DNA from: Planctomycetota bacterium
GTDB lineage: Bacteria > Planctomycetota > UBA1135
Direction: 5' to 3'
NCBI GenBank assembly: GCA_030748415.1
Contig: JASMMA010000002.1
Location: 62,001 to 126,000 of the forward strand
DNA length: 64,000 nt
Shown here: positions 55,166 through 64,000 of the stretch, in pieces
How the letters are laid out: every line of letters begins with the position of its first letter
Position numbering within the stretch: the first letter of the stretch is position 1
Translations under genes and position numbers: made by a program
The notes under the pieces: model-generated
The model's input: only the letters and a program-made list of their open reading frames with translations
The model's database searches: none
Told to the model about the DNA's origin: nothing

Positions 55166-55390
55166 TTAGTAAAGGACCTCTTTCAGGTCGTAAACATTGT
55201 AATCCCTGGAGAATTCAGTTTGAATATTGATGATGCGACCGGTTCCAAACCGGTCTTGATAGGTGATTGCTCCGTCGTATTCACGACCATCTTTGAAGAT
55301 AAGCCGGACTGAGGGTTGGAGTCGGGCTTCTTGGAGTCGTTTGATGAGAGCAACGACATCGATTTCGTTTTCGTCTGCGCGGCGTACCAT
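55166..55390 (-). CDS. Small conserved-looking protein, unknown function
   Basis: 74 residues from the ATG at 55390: an N-terminal helix (VVALIKRLQEARLQ) and a four-stranded beta segment (VRLIFKDGREYDGAITYQD, TGRIINIQ, YNVYDLKEVLY). The shape suggests an SH3- or Sm-like fold. I do not recognise the family. It lies 27 bases after the Nudix gene on the same strand, so cotranscription is likely. Confidence 0.55.
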   Translation of the reverse strand: MVRRADENEIDVVALIKRLQEARLQPSVRLIFKDGREYDGAITYQDRFGTGRIINIQTEFSRDYNVYDLKEVLY

Positions 55391-55417
55391 TTCAGCTGAG
55401 TAATTTCGGGGGTTTGA

Positions 55418-56053
55418 TTAGGAAACAGGTGTGGCGGAACCCTTAAGGGCGCCCGAAGAAAGCAGAAGAGAGGACCAAGTCTCGAAGGGGGATTCCGGCC
55501 CAGAGGCCAGCGCAGTGAGAGAGTCCAGGGGTTCGAATCCACCAACCATGGCATCGGTTTCACGGACGGCAACTTCTAAGTCAGCAGCGTCGAGACGGAA
55601 AACCAATCCCAAGTGAACGGAGCCAACTTCGGTCCGATCGTCGTTGAGGATTCCGAGGGGTGTGAGTGGGAGAGATGCTTCCGGTAGGAGGAGCTCCTCG
55701 TGAAGTTCCCGATGGCAAGCGTTGGTGAACAACTCGCCGCCGTTTTCAGGGTGATCGCAGGGGTTAATGTGCCCCCCAACGCCGATGCTCCGCTTTCCGT
55801 GGAGCCGTTTTTCACCTTGAGTTTGAAGTCGGGTCAAGCAAAAGACTTCGTCTCCGCGCATGACCGCAACATAGGGAATGGGTTGTTTAAACTCGGGGTG
55901 AGTTTCCACCCAACTTCGCTCAATGAAGAAGCCCTCTTCTCTTGCTGGAGCCAAAAAACGCTCCTCCAACTCGGCGGGAGCCAATGGAAACAGACCGTGA
56001 ATCTCTTGGTCACCCAAGAGGGCTTGACGCGGAACAACGTAGACAAACTCCAT
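55418..56053 (-). CDS. Nudix-family hydrolase
   Basis: 211 residues. The Nudix box is GGHINPCDHPENGGELFTNACHRELHEELLL: Gly, REL and EEL match, with a four-residue insertion before the box helix. The ~85 residues in front are a domain often seen in Nudix proteins annotated as phosphoesterases. It would cleave a nucleoside-diphosphate-linked compound with Mg2+; the substrate is unknown. It starts at the ATG at 56053; an unrelated 176-base gap precedes the divergent histidine kinase. Confidence 0.82.
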   Translation of the reverse strand: MEFVYVVPRQALLGDQEIHGLFPLAPAELEERFLAPAREEGFFIERSWVETHPEFKQPIPYVAVMRGDEVFCLTRLQTQGEKRLHGKRSIGVGGHINPCDHPENGGELFTNACHRELHEELLLPEASLPLTPLGILNDDRTEVGSVHLGLVFRLDAADLEVAVRETDAMVGGFEPLDSLTALASGPESPFETWSSLLLSSGALKGSATPVS

Positions 56054-56229
56054 TCCTGTGTTTTTGTACAGGTATGCACAAGCACTTGCAAGCCCTCAGG
56101 GAAAGAAATCCCCAACTTGTGGGATTATTGTGGAAAACTAACACAACAGGTGGGGCAAACAGAAGGCAAACATGAATAACGATTCAGTTTTAGGGAATGC
56201 AGCAATTTGGTCGATAGATAGGGGAATCC

Positions 56230-57969
56230 ATGCCCCTTTCAGAGTCCCCCTCAAAAAGCAACATTCGACGCAAGTTGATTGCGTTAGTTTTTCTTTCTGT
56301 TGGAATTCCCATGCTGGTCGGCGGAGGCTTGTTGTGGAAGCAGCAACAGACTGAACAAAAGGAGAGGATTGAAATTGCTGGTCAGTTAAGAAAATTATGG
56401 ATTCAGGAAGTAACGAGTGGAAGCGATTTCACACAGCCTGTTGCGCAATTACCCAAAGCTCTTCTTGATGGAGTTGCACCGCGCCAATCTGCCCTTGTGG
56501 GTCAGCTCATGTTGTTTAGTCTTTCCTTTGCAAGCATCGCTGTTTTGATGAGTGCATTTTTACTTTACGGGACGGATCGCTTGGTGCTTGACCGTCTCCG
56601 AGAATTAGCCCGAGTCGCAAACCGGGTATCAAGGGGTGACCGAAAGATTCGAGCACTTGATTCAGGAAACGACGAGATTTCTTTATTGGCCGCGCAAATA
56701 AATGCCATGATGATTCATGCGGAAAGAAACGAAGAAAATTTGGAGGCCGAAATATCCAAGCGGACTCTTGAGCTTCGCCGCGCGAACAAAGAATTGGGAA
56801 TCGCCTTGGCTTCCGCAGAAGATGCTAGTCGGGCGAAGGGAGAATTCCTTGCAAATATGAGCCACGAAATCCGCACCCCTCTGAACGGAGTTGTGGGTAT
56901 GGCCGAACTTTTGGAGAGTAGTGGATTGAAAGGCGAGCAAAAAATCCAATCCGAAACATTGCGCAAAAGCGCAGGCAGCTTGCTGGGTATTGTTAATGAT
57001 GTATTAGATTTCTCAAAAGCAGAGTCAGGGAAAATGTGTTTGGAAACAGCCCCCTTTTCTTTAAGTGAAACAGCTTCCGATGTCGTGGGGCTTTTTCAAA
57101 TGCAAGCTCGGCAAAAAGGCTTGAGCTTAGAAATCCACCTCGACAAGAATCTACCTCAAACTGTGTTGGGGGATTCTGTTCGCCTTCGCCAAGTCCTTAC
57201 CAACCTTGTGGGGAATGCCGTTAAGTTCACTTCCCAAGGATCTGTCCAGTTGTCGTTAAGCAAGTTGGGAATAGAAAGGGAGTCTGTTCGGGTGGGTTTT
57301 CAGGTAAAAGACAGTGGGGTAGGAATCGCAGCTTCAGCGCAAAAAGGAATCTTCCAAAGCTTTACTCAAGCAGATGCCAGCACAACACGGCAGTTCGGGG
57401 GTACTGGCCTTGGATTAGCAATTTCACAGAAGTTCGTACGCCTGATGGGCGGGGAAATCCAATTGGAAAGCCAGCCTGGGGTTGGAAGCCAATTCTCCTT
57501 TGAGTGTTGTTTCGAGAATGTTCAAGAACAAACCCCGAAGGAAACGGCACCTCGACCTCTGCGAATCCTTCCTGGACTTCGTGTCTTGCTTGTTGAAGAT
57601 CAACCTGTGAACCGCGCTGTTGCCATTCGAATGTTGGAGCGCTTTGGTGCTGATGTAGGTTCTGTGGAGCATGGCCGTAAAGCTGTTGAATGCGCCCACG
57701 AGGGGTGGGATCTAATTCTTATGGATTGCCAGATGCCCATTATGGATGGTTACGAAGCAACGCGCCTCATCCGCCGTCGCGAAAAAGGGGAGGGTCTCAA
57801 CCGAGTTCCCGTCATTGCCATGACTGCTCATGCAATGGCGGAAGATAAAGAGAAATGCCTCGAGGCAGGAATGGATGATTATTTAGCTAAACCCGTAACC
57901 CTTACAAGCCTTGAATCATGTCTCAGGCGTTGGGCGCTAAAAAGTCCTCAAGAACAAGCACGACTCTGA
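56230..57969 (+). CDS. Hybrid sensor histidine kinase / response regulator
   Basis: 579 residues. TM1 (16-34), a ~55-residue extracytoplasmic loop, TM2 (91-113), HAMP (~118-170), coiled coil, HisKA with H212 (SHEIRTPLNG), HATPase (N329 in NLVGNAVKF; DSGVGIA; FGGTGLGLAIS) and a C-terminal receiver domain with D499 (LILMDCQMPIMDGYEA) and Lys in LAKPV. It senses an unknown periplasmic signal and relays phosphate internally; no dedicated output partner is adjacent. The stop codon lies inside the end of element B, so the last residues may not be original. Confidence 0.95.
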   Translation: MPLSESPSKSNIRRKLIALVFLSVGIPMLVGGGLLWKQQQTEQKERIEIAGQLRKLWIQEVTSGSDFTQPVAQLPKALLDGVAPRQSALVGQLMLFSLSFASIAVLMSAFLLYGTDRLVLDRLRELARVANRVSRGDRKIRALDSGNDEISLLAAQINAMMIHAERNEENLEAEISKRTLELRRANKELGIALASAEDASRAKGEFLANMSHEIRTPLNGVVGMAELLESSGLKGEQKIQSETLRKSAGSLLGIVNDVLDFSKAESGKMCLETAPFSLSETASDVVGLFQMQARQKGLSLEIHLDKNLPQTVLGDSVRLRQVLTNLVGNAVKFTSQGSVQLSLSKLGIERESVRVGFQVKDSGVGIAASAQKGIFQSFTQADASTTRQFGGTGLGLAISQKFVRLMGGEIQLESQPGVGSQFSFECCFENVQEQTPKETAPRPLRILPGLRVLLVEDQPVNRAVAIRMLERFGADVGSVEHGRKAVECAHEGWDLILMDCQMPIMDGYEATRLIRRREKGEGLNRVPVIAMTAHAMAEDKEKCLEAGMDDYLAKPVTLTSLESCLRRWALKSPQEQARL

Positions 57970-58153
57970 CCCCATCCGCTAGGTCATCTTGAAACGGGCC
58001 ATGGCATGGATTCCTTGCTCAGTCGTGTGCGTATTTCCTCTGATTTGAGGCGCACACAAATTCGCACGAAATCCAGCCAGGCACCTTCGCAAAACCCATC
58101 GGTGGTAAATGGCGGGGAGGATGGCAGATGACCCAGTGGATGGGGTCAGAGTC
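57962..58153. mobile_element. MITE-like element B with terminal inverted repeats
   Basis: 192 bp with near-perfect ends: left GACTCTGACCCCATCCGCTA..., right (reverse complement) GACTCTGACCCCATCCACTG...; 26 of 29 bases match. No transposase frame inside. The left end contributes the TGA stop (57967-57969) of the histidine kinase; the right end stops 8 bases before rnpB's 3' end. Ends are related to element A. Confidence 0.6.
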
Positions 58154-58160
58154 TGGTGAA

Positions 58161-58532
58161 GTGGAGAGCCACTCTGTAAGCCGGATCTTGTCCCTCTTGC
58201 GAGGGGGTGACCATTTCTCTGGGACTCGCGTTGCCGCCAGCCTCAAACGCTCTACCCGGAGGTCATAACGGCGCGGACCACGCCATCCCTCCCTATGTGA
58301 ACTTTCTTCCAGTGGGGTTTACCCTGCCACGCTTGTCACCAAGCGCGCGGTGAGCTCTTACCTCGCCATTTCACCCTTACCGGCAGCCGAGGCTGCTTAG
58401 GCGGTTTGTTTTCTGCGGCACTTTCCCTGAGGTTTCCCTCGGTGGCTGTTAGCCACCACTGCGCCCTATGAAGCCCGGACTTTCCTCGAGCGGGGATTCC
58501 CGCGCGCGATCACCCAAGTGACTCTCCGCTCC
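58161..58532 (-). ncRNA. rnpB: RNase P RNA
   Basis: On the minus strand: the P4 5' half GAGGAAAGTCCGGGCTTC, the central GCCGGTAAGGGTGAAATGG, and near the 3' end AGAGAAATGGTCACCCCC and ACAAGATCCGGCTTAC, all hallmarks of bacterial RNase P RNA (type A). P1 is closed by GGAGAGTCACT (58517-58527) with AGTGGCTCTCC (58163-58173). Length ~370 is normal. It is the ribozyme that trims tRNA 5' leaders. TAGAAT just upstream of the 5' end is a candidate -10. Confidence 0.97.
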
Positions 58533-58567
58533 CATTCTAAAAGAGTGGGCAAGAATGGGCTAGGGAC

Positions 58568-58984
58568 TTATTTGGCAATGAACTCCCGCAGGATGACAAC
58601 GGCCGCGGTCGAGTCCACAAACTCTTTTAAGTCTTTGCGCTTCTTTCCGGTTTCCTTGAGCAGACGGCGGGCCTCGTGGGAGCTGAAGCGTTCATCAATC
58701 TCTTCGGTTTGAACAGAGTCTGGGAGTTGTTCTTGAAGGGCGCGCAAAAACAGGCGCACTCTTGCGCACTGCTCACCTTCATTTCCGTTTGGCAGGTAGG
58801 GCATTCCTACGAGGACAACCTTTGCATCTTTCTCTGTCACAATAGAAGCTATTTTAGAAATCGTTTCTTCCAGCTTTGTGCTCACGATTGCTTCCAAGGG
58901 GGAGGCAACGATTCGCATGGGGTCAGAGATAGCGAGGCCGGTTCGCTTTCCGCCGTAATCAACGGCAAGGACACGGCCCCTCAC
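58568..58984 (-). CDS. ruvX: RuvX/YqgF-type nuclease (rRNA processing / Holliday junction resolvase-like)
   Basis: 138 residues from a GTG that overlaps the manC stop by 4 bases (GTGA). The RNase H-like fold is marked by VLAVDYGGKRTGLAISD (first Asp), VLVGMPYLPNGNEGEQ, EEIDERFSSHEA (Glu/Asp) and the C-terminal DSTAAVVILREF (last Asp). In bacteria it matures the 16S 5' end. Last gene of the alr operon. Confidence 0.93.
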   Translation of the reverse strand: MRGRVLAVDYGGKRTGLAISDPMRIVASPLEAIVSTKLEETISKIASIVTEKDAKVVLVGMPYLPNGNEGEQCARVRLFLRALQEQLPDSVQTEEIDERFSSHEARRLLKETGKKRKDLKEFVDSTAAVVILREFIAK

Positions 58985-60069
58985 AGGAGTTGATCCTCGC
59001 CCATTTCTCTGAGTCGGTCTGTCAGTAGTTTTACATCCTCGGAGCGGTTGCGTTTTGCAATGAGGATGGCATCGCCTGATTGAACCACAACCACATCATC
59101 GAGGCCCAATACTGCAATCATTTGGTTTTTAGAAGAGTAGGCAAGTACACCACTCGAATCGTGTGCCATGAGCTGTCCCCCAGAAGGCAAAACAGAAACA
59201 TTGCCGCTTGAGTCCTTTTCCAGTTCATCGTAGAGCGCGTGCCAAGAGCCAATGTCGCTCCAATGGAAAGGAGTTTCAAGAACTTGAACCCCACTTACCT
59301 TTTCCATGATGCCAATGTCCACTGGAACCGATGGAAAAGATGGGTATTCCTTTTCAAGGGAAGAAGCCCAATCAGCTTCGCCCCAGTTTTTGACTAAGCG
59401 GTCAAGGCCTGTGGCTAAGTCAGGCATATGTTCTTTTATTGCATTCAATATGGTGGATGCCTTCCAAACAAAAATACCAGAATTCCATAAGTAGTTTCCG
59501 TCTCTCAAAAACTCTTTGGCAGTATCAGCGTCGGGTTTCTCTTTGAAGGATTCAACCGCGAAGCATGAAATGCTTTCGTGTTCTCCAATCAACTCGCCTC
59601 GGTGGATATATCCGTAACCTGTTGCGGCATGGGTAGGGGGAACACCAAAGGTAACAAACACTCCTTCAGTTTCTGCAGCGGCCGCCCCTGCCCGCAAAGC
59701 GCGTTGAAAATCTTCAGGTGGGGAAATTTGATGGTCAGCCGGCAGGAAAGCGAGGGTTGCATCTGGGTCTTGAGATTGAATCACCGCAGCAGCCAAGCCG
59801 ACACAGGGTGCGGTATTGCGCGCGCAAGGCTCCAACAAAATATTTGATTCGGGGATGTCAGGGAGCGCCGCACGGACACCACTCGCTTGAGTTTGGTTCG
59901 TAACAACCCAAATGTTTTCATGGGGGACCAAGGGGGAGAGCCGATTTGCAGTTTCTGTAATTAAAGGCTCAGCGCCCAAAATAGGGAGCAGTTGTTTGGG
60001 GCGGCTTTGGCGGCTCTCGGGCCAAAAGCGGGTCCCAGAACCACCGGCCATGATGATGACATGAAACAT
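58981..60069 (-). CDS. manC: Mannose-1-phosphate guanylyltransferase
   Basis: 362 residues from the ATG at 60069. N-terminal nucleotide-binding signature IIMAGGSGTRFWPESRQSRPKQLL, then AFLPADHQI (metal Asp), GYGYIHRGE and VESFKEKPD (sugar site), DIGIMEKVSGVQV. It makes GDP-mannose from mannose-1-P and GTP for exopolysaccharide or glycoprotein synthesis. No C-terminal phosphomannose-isomerase domain. Ten bases after the AsmA-like gene; operon with alr and ruvX. Confidence 0.93.
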   Translation of the reverse strand: MFHVIIMAGGSGTRFWPESRQSRPKQLLPILGAEPLITETANRLSPLVPHENIWVVTNQTQASGVRAALPDIPESNILLEPCARNTAPCVGLAAAVIQSQDPDATLAFLPADHQISPPEDFQRALRAGAAAAETEGVFVTFGVPPTHAATGYGYIHRGELIGEHESISCFAVESFKEKPDADTAKEFLRDGNYLWNSGIFVWKASTILNAIKEHMPDLATGLDRLVKNWGEADWASSLEKEYPSFPSVPVDIGIMEKVSGVQVLETPFHWSDIGSWHALYDELEKDSSGNVSVLPSGGQLMAHDSSGVLAYSSKNQMIAVLGLDDVVVVQSGDAILIAKRNRSEDVKLLTDRLREMGEDQLL

Positions 60070-60079
60070 ATCGCGGATT

Positions 60080-63000
60080 CTAATCTCGCGAGGCGGGAAG
60101 CGCTGGAGACTTCCACCAATCCTCACGGTCGAATTCGGGAATCCAAAGTGGGAATGGAATCGACTCTAACTTCTTCTCCTTGTCTAACCTTCGAGCAAAC
60201 CGTTGAGTCACAAGCGGGCTTTCAAGGGGACCAACAATGTCTTGCTCGACCAGTGGGTCGAAGAACAAATCAGAAATTAGCGGAATTCCCCAACCAAGAA
60301 TGGGAACAATTCCACTTCGAACGGTTGCCTTCAAATTCAAATAAGAATCCAATCCAACCCAACCGCGCCCTTGAACTTGCAAAAGTTCATGTTCCAGATC
60401 AAATTTTTCAAGCCGAATTCGGCCCCTGTGGGTGGTCGGGTTTGCCCTTAGAGTGAAGTGCCCACTTTTGAAAATGGGGGGCTTGACGCCAGCAACGGCC
60501 CACATTCTGGAAAGAACAGGAACGGCTCCTAAAACCCCACCCTCCACGGCCAAAGTCGCCACGCCCTTGTAGTCAAGGGGGTTGGGGGTCGCACTTTCAA
60601 AGTTGAGCTTGCCACTCACCTTGCCTGCAAGGTCGCCGCCAAGGTTGAGCTCTTCTCGCAAGCGAGCCAAGCTAAGCGAGTCGAGATAAAGAAGAAATGA
60701 GATAGGAGCTTGGTCTTCAAGGCCTAATCGAAGGTGTCCCGGCGAGTCAGGAGATTCGGTTCCGACAACACCCCCAAGCAATTCGCCTTCAAATGAGTTA
60801 AATCGAAGTTCGTCTGGGGCAAGAGTTAAATTCCCATTGGCATCGATAAAAGAAAAGCCTGCCACATCACACTTTGCATTTTGCAACTGGAATGAGCCAC
60901 CAAAATCAGTTGGGTTGTTCCATTGGAAATGAATAACTTGCAAAGAAGCAGAACCGTTTTCAAGAACGGGTGCGGCGTCCACGCCCATCTCTCTAAGGAG
61001 GAGGTTTCCTTCCAATTCGAAGGACGATTCTCCTGGGTTTGAATTCAAGCGAATCCTAACAGCATCGGCGCCAACCCGGCCTCGAAGCCCTATTCGTTGA
61101 AATGCGTTCCAGGCACCTGGACTTAACAATGCAGAAAAGCGATCAGATATCTCAATCCCATCCTTCGAATCCAGGTTGGCTTCTAAATAAAATCCGTCGC
61201 CCATGGTCTCCAAGAAAACATCGTGAAGCTCCATGTTCCCAGCTGAGCCAGTGAGTTGAAGTTGGCCCTCTACAAGGGCGGTGTCCCGCAAACCGAATCT
61301 TCCCCTTAATGAAGTTCCTTCCGAAGGAAGAAGGAAGCCTTGGCGAACTTCCAAAGGGCTCAGATGTATTTGTCCCCTGTTCTTTCCTGGTTCGAGCAAA
61401 TCCAGTTCCGCCACTAAGTGGACTTGCCCTGACCACTCTATGGGTTGAACCATTTCCGGTTTCAATCCAGCCAATGCTCGTGCGAAGCGAACGGTTTCAT
61501 CTCGAACTTCAAGATTATTCGCAACAATCGTGCCGCGACCGTGTTTTTGGTCGTCAAAGTGGAGCAAACTAGCTGATGCGGACAATTCTCCGTTGCAGCA
61601 TTGGGCAACAACATCCGGAGCAGAAAAGAGAATCTGTTTTCCATCCACAGCGATTGCAATCTTGCCCACTAAATTTTCCCAATTTGTGTTGGGATTGTCC
61701 CAGCGCAAGTTGAGACCTTTGCTTTCGTTCTCAATAAGAACCTGGGCTCGAGAGTCGCTCCCTGGTCTGCGAACACCCAACTCAAACTTTGCAGGGCCTT
61801 CAAGAGTAAAGCCTGAAATACCACCGGGAAGCCCCAGGAACCCCTCCAGGATTTTTCGGTCTTCAAGCACCGGATCAATTCCCTCTTCGGTGACAGCACG
61901 CATTTGAATTGCTGGCAAATTCCCGTTGAGAACGGAACGCGCTTCACCCTTTACCAATAAATTCCCGCCAAGGGCGCGAACAGGTCCAGCAAATTCAGCA
62001 CTTCCGGGTGCCCAGTGAATCCATGCTCCATTTAATTCGATAGGAATTGGTAAGAAGGAAGGGCGGAGTTCTGTTCCCCGGACTTCTCCCTCTAAGTCCA
62101 CGCGAACATGGCTATCTTCCTTTGTTCGTCGAAGCCTCAATTTTAAATCAGCTTCCCCGCCACTGGGGCCGCCAAGATCCCTCCAGATTGCGGATGCCTC
62201 CGGTGTACCGCTCAAGGCACTCGTAATCCTCCCATCCATTTCGAGTCCGGTTACATCCAAATCAATTCCTATCTGTGCGGGGCCATCTGTAATGAGGACA
62301 GTCCCCTCTGCGATTACGGGGGCAGTGCCCATATCGCCGGTTGTGTTAAAAACCAACCGTCTGCTTGCAGCCAAAAAATCGCCCGCCATTTTTTTTACGG
62401 GATAAGGGAACGATGGGCGGTCGCCATCTTGTTCCAAGAAACCGCGGTATGTGATTCCTAAATTTTGAAAGGGAGCATGGACGAGCCATTTCCCATTGTC
62501 GTCGCCGTTCCAGTCCCAAGAAAAGTTGGCGGAAGTTGCGCCATCCAGTTCAAGAGCTTCAAAAACCTCAGCAGTCCCAGGGTCAAGTTGCTGCAGCCAT
62601 GCAACGCGGTCTTCGTCAAGGACAATCGCTCGAGCTTCGCCCTCCAGGCGGGCGGCCCATTGGTTTGCATGGTCTCGCTTCACCCACGCTTCGGCTCGCA
62701 GGGGTGACCCTTCGAGCCGCCCTGAGGCAGTCATTTGAATCCCGCTCGAAAGCGGGCCGAAAATCCGGATTTTATCTAATTCAAAATCCAAAGGAGGGTC
62801 GGTCATTTGGAGACTGGCCCCAGTCAATTGGAAATCTACCTGGACATTGGTTTGATCCAAATGCGCGCGCAGTTCACAAGAATCCGCACTCACCGTAACT
62901 GGCAGGAAGTCCAGGTGAGCGAGAGTTGTTTGAGGGGAGTGGATATCTAGGCTCCATTGGTTTTCTATTCCAAGTTCGAGCCAGGCTTCGGCGTTGAATC

Positions 63001-63523
63001 CATATGGAGTGCTGAGCTCGCCGTAAAGTTGAGTTCCTAAAGAAGTGCTATGTCCGAGGACATCTTCAATACCAAAGTGAAATATTCCACTTGCTAAGCC
63101 CATCGTGGCAGACAGGTTTTGGATGCGAACTTGAACCGGAGGCGATTCTTGGGATGAGCCAGAGCCCTCCAATAAGGAACTCAGTACGGGTTGCAGATGG
63201 TCAAGATTTGTATTGCCGTCGCTAAGAGAAAGGGAGCGAGTTTCTAAGAAGTGTGGACTCCAAGGCACCAAGTCCAAGTGCAGACGAGTCTTTTTGATTT
63301 GAAATACTTCATCTTCTGATTTTTCCAAACGCAAATCAGCAAGAGAAAATTCGCCACAAGCCCAGCGAAGGCGGAGAGACTTTGCAGAGATGGCGCTTCC
63401 TTCAGGAAGAAAATCTTGAGCATGCTTCAATAAACTGGTCGGAAGTGGAATCGGGAGCCACCCGCTCACAAGCATCAAAAGGCAAATCACTGCTGAGATG
63501 CGGGCTAAAGGCGAAAACTTCAT
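60080..63523 (-). CDS. AsmA/YhdP-like large envelope protein
   Basis: 1147 residues: a single N-terminal membrane anchor (MKFSPLARISAVICLLMLVSGWLPIPLP) and ~1100 residues of long beta structure. The C-terminus (LNFESATPNPLDYKGVATLAVEGGVLGAVPVLSRMWAVAG, then FDLEHELLQVQGRGWVGLD) is the AsmA-like terminal domain found in proteins that carry lipids between inner and outer membranes (AsmA, TamB, YhdP). That role is inferred for this one. ATGA overlap with alr. Confidence 0.82.
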   Translation of the reverse strand: MKFSPLARISAVICLLMLVSGWLPIPLPTSLLKHAQDFLPEGSAISAKSLRLRWACGEFSLADLRLEKSEDEVFQIKKTRLHLDLVPWSPHFLETRSLSLSDGNTNLDHLQPVLSSLLEGSGSSQESPPVQVRIQNLSATMGLASGIFHFGIEDVLGHSTSLGTQLYGELSTPYGFNAEAWLELGIENQWSLDIHSPQTTLAHLDFLPVTVSADSCELRAHLDQTNVQVDFQLTGASLQMTDPPLDFELDKIRIFGPLSSGIQMTASGRLEGSPLRAEAWVKRDHANQWAARLEGEARAIVLDEDRVAWLQQLDPGTAEVFEALELDGATSANFSWDWNGDDNGKWLVHAPFQNLGITYRGFLEQDGDRPSFPYPVKKMAGDFLAASRRLVFNTTGDMGTAPVIAEGTVLITDGPAQIGIDLDVTGLEMDGRITSALSGTPEASAIWRDLGGPSGGEADLKLRLRRTKEDSHVRVDLEGEVRGTELRPSFLPIPIELNGAWIHWAPGSAEFAGPVRALGGNLLVKGEARSVLNGNLPAIQMRAVTEEGIDPVLEDRKILEGFLGLPGGISGFTLEGPAKFELGVRRPGSDSRAQVLIENESKGLNLRWDNPNTNWENLVGKIAIAVDGKQILFSAPDVVAQCCNGELSASASLLHFDDQKHGRGTIVANNLEVRDETVRFARALAGLKPEMVQPIEWSGQVHLVAELDLLEPGKNRGQIHLSPLEVRQGFLLPSEGTSLRGRFGLRDTALVEGQLQLTGSAGNMELHDVFLETMGDGFYLEANLDSKDGIEISDRFSALLSPGAWNAFQRIGLRGRVGADAVRIRLNSNPGESSFELEGNLLLREMGVDAAPVLENGSASLQVIHFQWNNPTDFGGSFQLQNAKCDVAGFSFIDANGNLTLAPDELRFNSFEGELLGGVVGTESPDSPGHLRLGLEDQAPISFLLYLDSLSLARLREELNLGGDLAGKVSGKLNFESATPNPLDYKGVATLAVEGGVLGAVPVLSRMWAVAGVKPPIFKSGHFTLRANPTTHRGRIRLEKFDLEHELLQVQGRGWVGLDSYLNLKATVRSGIVPILGWGIPLISDLFFDPLVEQDIVGPLESPLVTQRFARRLDKEKKLESIPFPLWIPEFDREDWWKSPALPASRD

Positions 63524-64000
63524 TCGCTGAAACTCAGTTTAGGAGGCTGAATATCCGAATCGTCGTAAATGCGTTGTACGCGAGAACCAATCGAACAAGT
63601 AATTTCATACGGAATCGTACCGGCGGCTTCGGCGAGTTCTTGGATTGTGAGCGATTCTTCACCGTCAGTGCCAAGAAGGGTTGCCGTATCTCCGATATCC
63701 ACGCCAGGCACATGGCCGACATCAACAGTGCAGTAATCCATGGACACGGCACCTACGAGGGGGCACCGAACGCCGCGAACAAGTGCCCAACCACGGCCTT
63801 GCGCACCCAGGCGGTAGGGGAGTCCGTCGTTGTACCCGATGGGAAGAACTGCAAGGCGTGTGGGTTGTGGACTCTTCCAACGGCCTCCATAACCCACCGA
63901 AACTCCAGCGGGGACATCTTTCAAAAAAACAACCTGAGCGTGCAAGGAAAGCACTGGATCCAAAGGGGAGTCGGTGTCCAGGGACAACGGAAGAACGCCA
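63520..64000 (-). CDS. alr: Alanine racemase, C-terminal part (5' end outside window)
   Basis: The frame is open to the right edge (about 160 codons seen). VSVGYGGRW places the catalytic Tyr and AVSMDYCTVDV matches the conserved VxMD loop of the C-terminal beta domain; LAVLPIGYNDGLPYRLGAQG is the family's active-site strand. Alr interconverts L- and D-alanine for peptidoglycan. First visible gene of the alr-AsmA-manC-ruvX unit; the PLP domain lies outside. Confidence 0.95.
   Translation of the reverse strand, partial: GVLPLSLDTDSPLDPVLSLHAQVVFLKDVPAGVSVGYGGRWKSPQPTRLAVLPIGYNDGLPYRLGAQGRGWALVRGVRCPLVGAVSMDYCTVDVGHVPGVDIGDTATLLGTDGEESLTIQELAEAAGTIPYEITCSIGSRVQRIYDDSDIQPPKLSFSE

Noticed and set aside
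58019-58246. 75-codon frame spanning element B and the rnpB 3' end
   Set aside because: It reads through the conserved RNase P RNA core and has no ribosome-binding site or homologue-like sequence.
1-64000. CRISPR arrays, phage or plasmid modules
   Set aside because: No regularly spaced short repeats and no integrase, capsid, terminase or plasmid replication proteins are present.

Overview
The window looks like a chromosomal stretch of a planctomycete-type bacterium (Planctomycetota, probably an aquatic lineage). This is inferred from the protein repertoire, not from a marker-gene search. There are many exported beta-propeller proteins (FG-GAP and RCC1 types) with a recurring beta-sandwich module, giant exported or lipid-anchored proteins, sulfatase-modifying-factor-like (FGE-fold) proteins, a futalosine-pathway menaquinone gene, and densely packed operons with ATGA/GTGA overlaps. 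Several genes need GTG or TTG starts. I saw no plasmid, phage or CRISPR features.

Layout. 1-7.8 kb: exported proteins, mostly on the minus strand: a metzincin protease cut by the left edge, a cytochrome b562-like/thioredoxin pair, an exported arginine/agmatine deiminase-fold enzyme, and an RCC1 protein with an exported partner. A plus-strand hemolysin III-family membrane protein interrupts this set. 7.8-9.4 kb: tRNA-Asn, then trmJ and a NIP-like aquaporin. 9.4-16.6 kb: three FG-GAP propellers and an S15/CocE-type hydrolase. 16.8-26.6 kb: pckA, then a minus-strand operon addB-addA-accD-GNAT acetyltransferase. 26.7-30.8 kb: a giant Calx-beta protein. 30.8-42.9 kb is housekeeping: Nudix, folC-ispH, rsgA, SpoU methyltransferase-rarA-lipoprotein, DinG helicase-arsC-unknown, and leucine dehydrogenase.

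42.9-46.1 kb is the most unusual part. Two tandem exported FGE-fold genes are each followed by a 252-bp repeat that is about 97% identical, although the proteins are only about three-quarters identical. The last 30-40 codons of the two genes differ mainly at first and second codon positions, while the third bases stay C/T. This is the pattern expected of adenine-directed mutagenesis by a diversity-generating retroelement. No reverse transcriptase or template repeat is visible in the window, so these would be remote targets.

46.3-64 kb: an operon of type II (archaeal-like) methionine aminopeptidase, a SUI1/eIF1-like factor and an APC permease; an atypical protein kinase; mqnD; a giant FG-GAP protein with two degenerate peptidase domains; small proteins; a hybrid histidine kinase; RNase P RNA (rnpB); and a minus-strand operon alr-AsmA-like-manC-ruvX running off the right edge. 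Two short elements with matching terminal inverted repeats (34753-34918 and 57962-58153) look like MITEs; the second supplies the stop codon of the histidine kinase.
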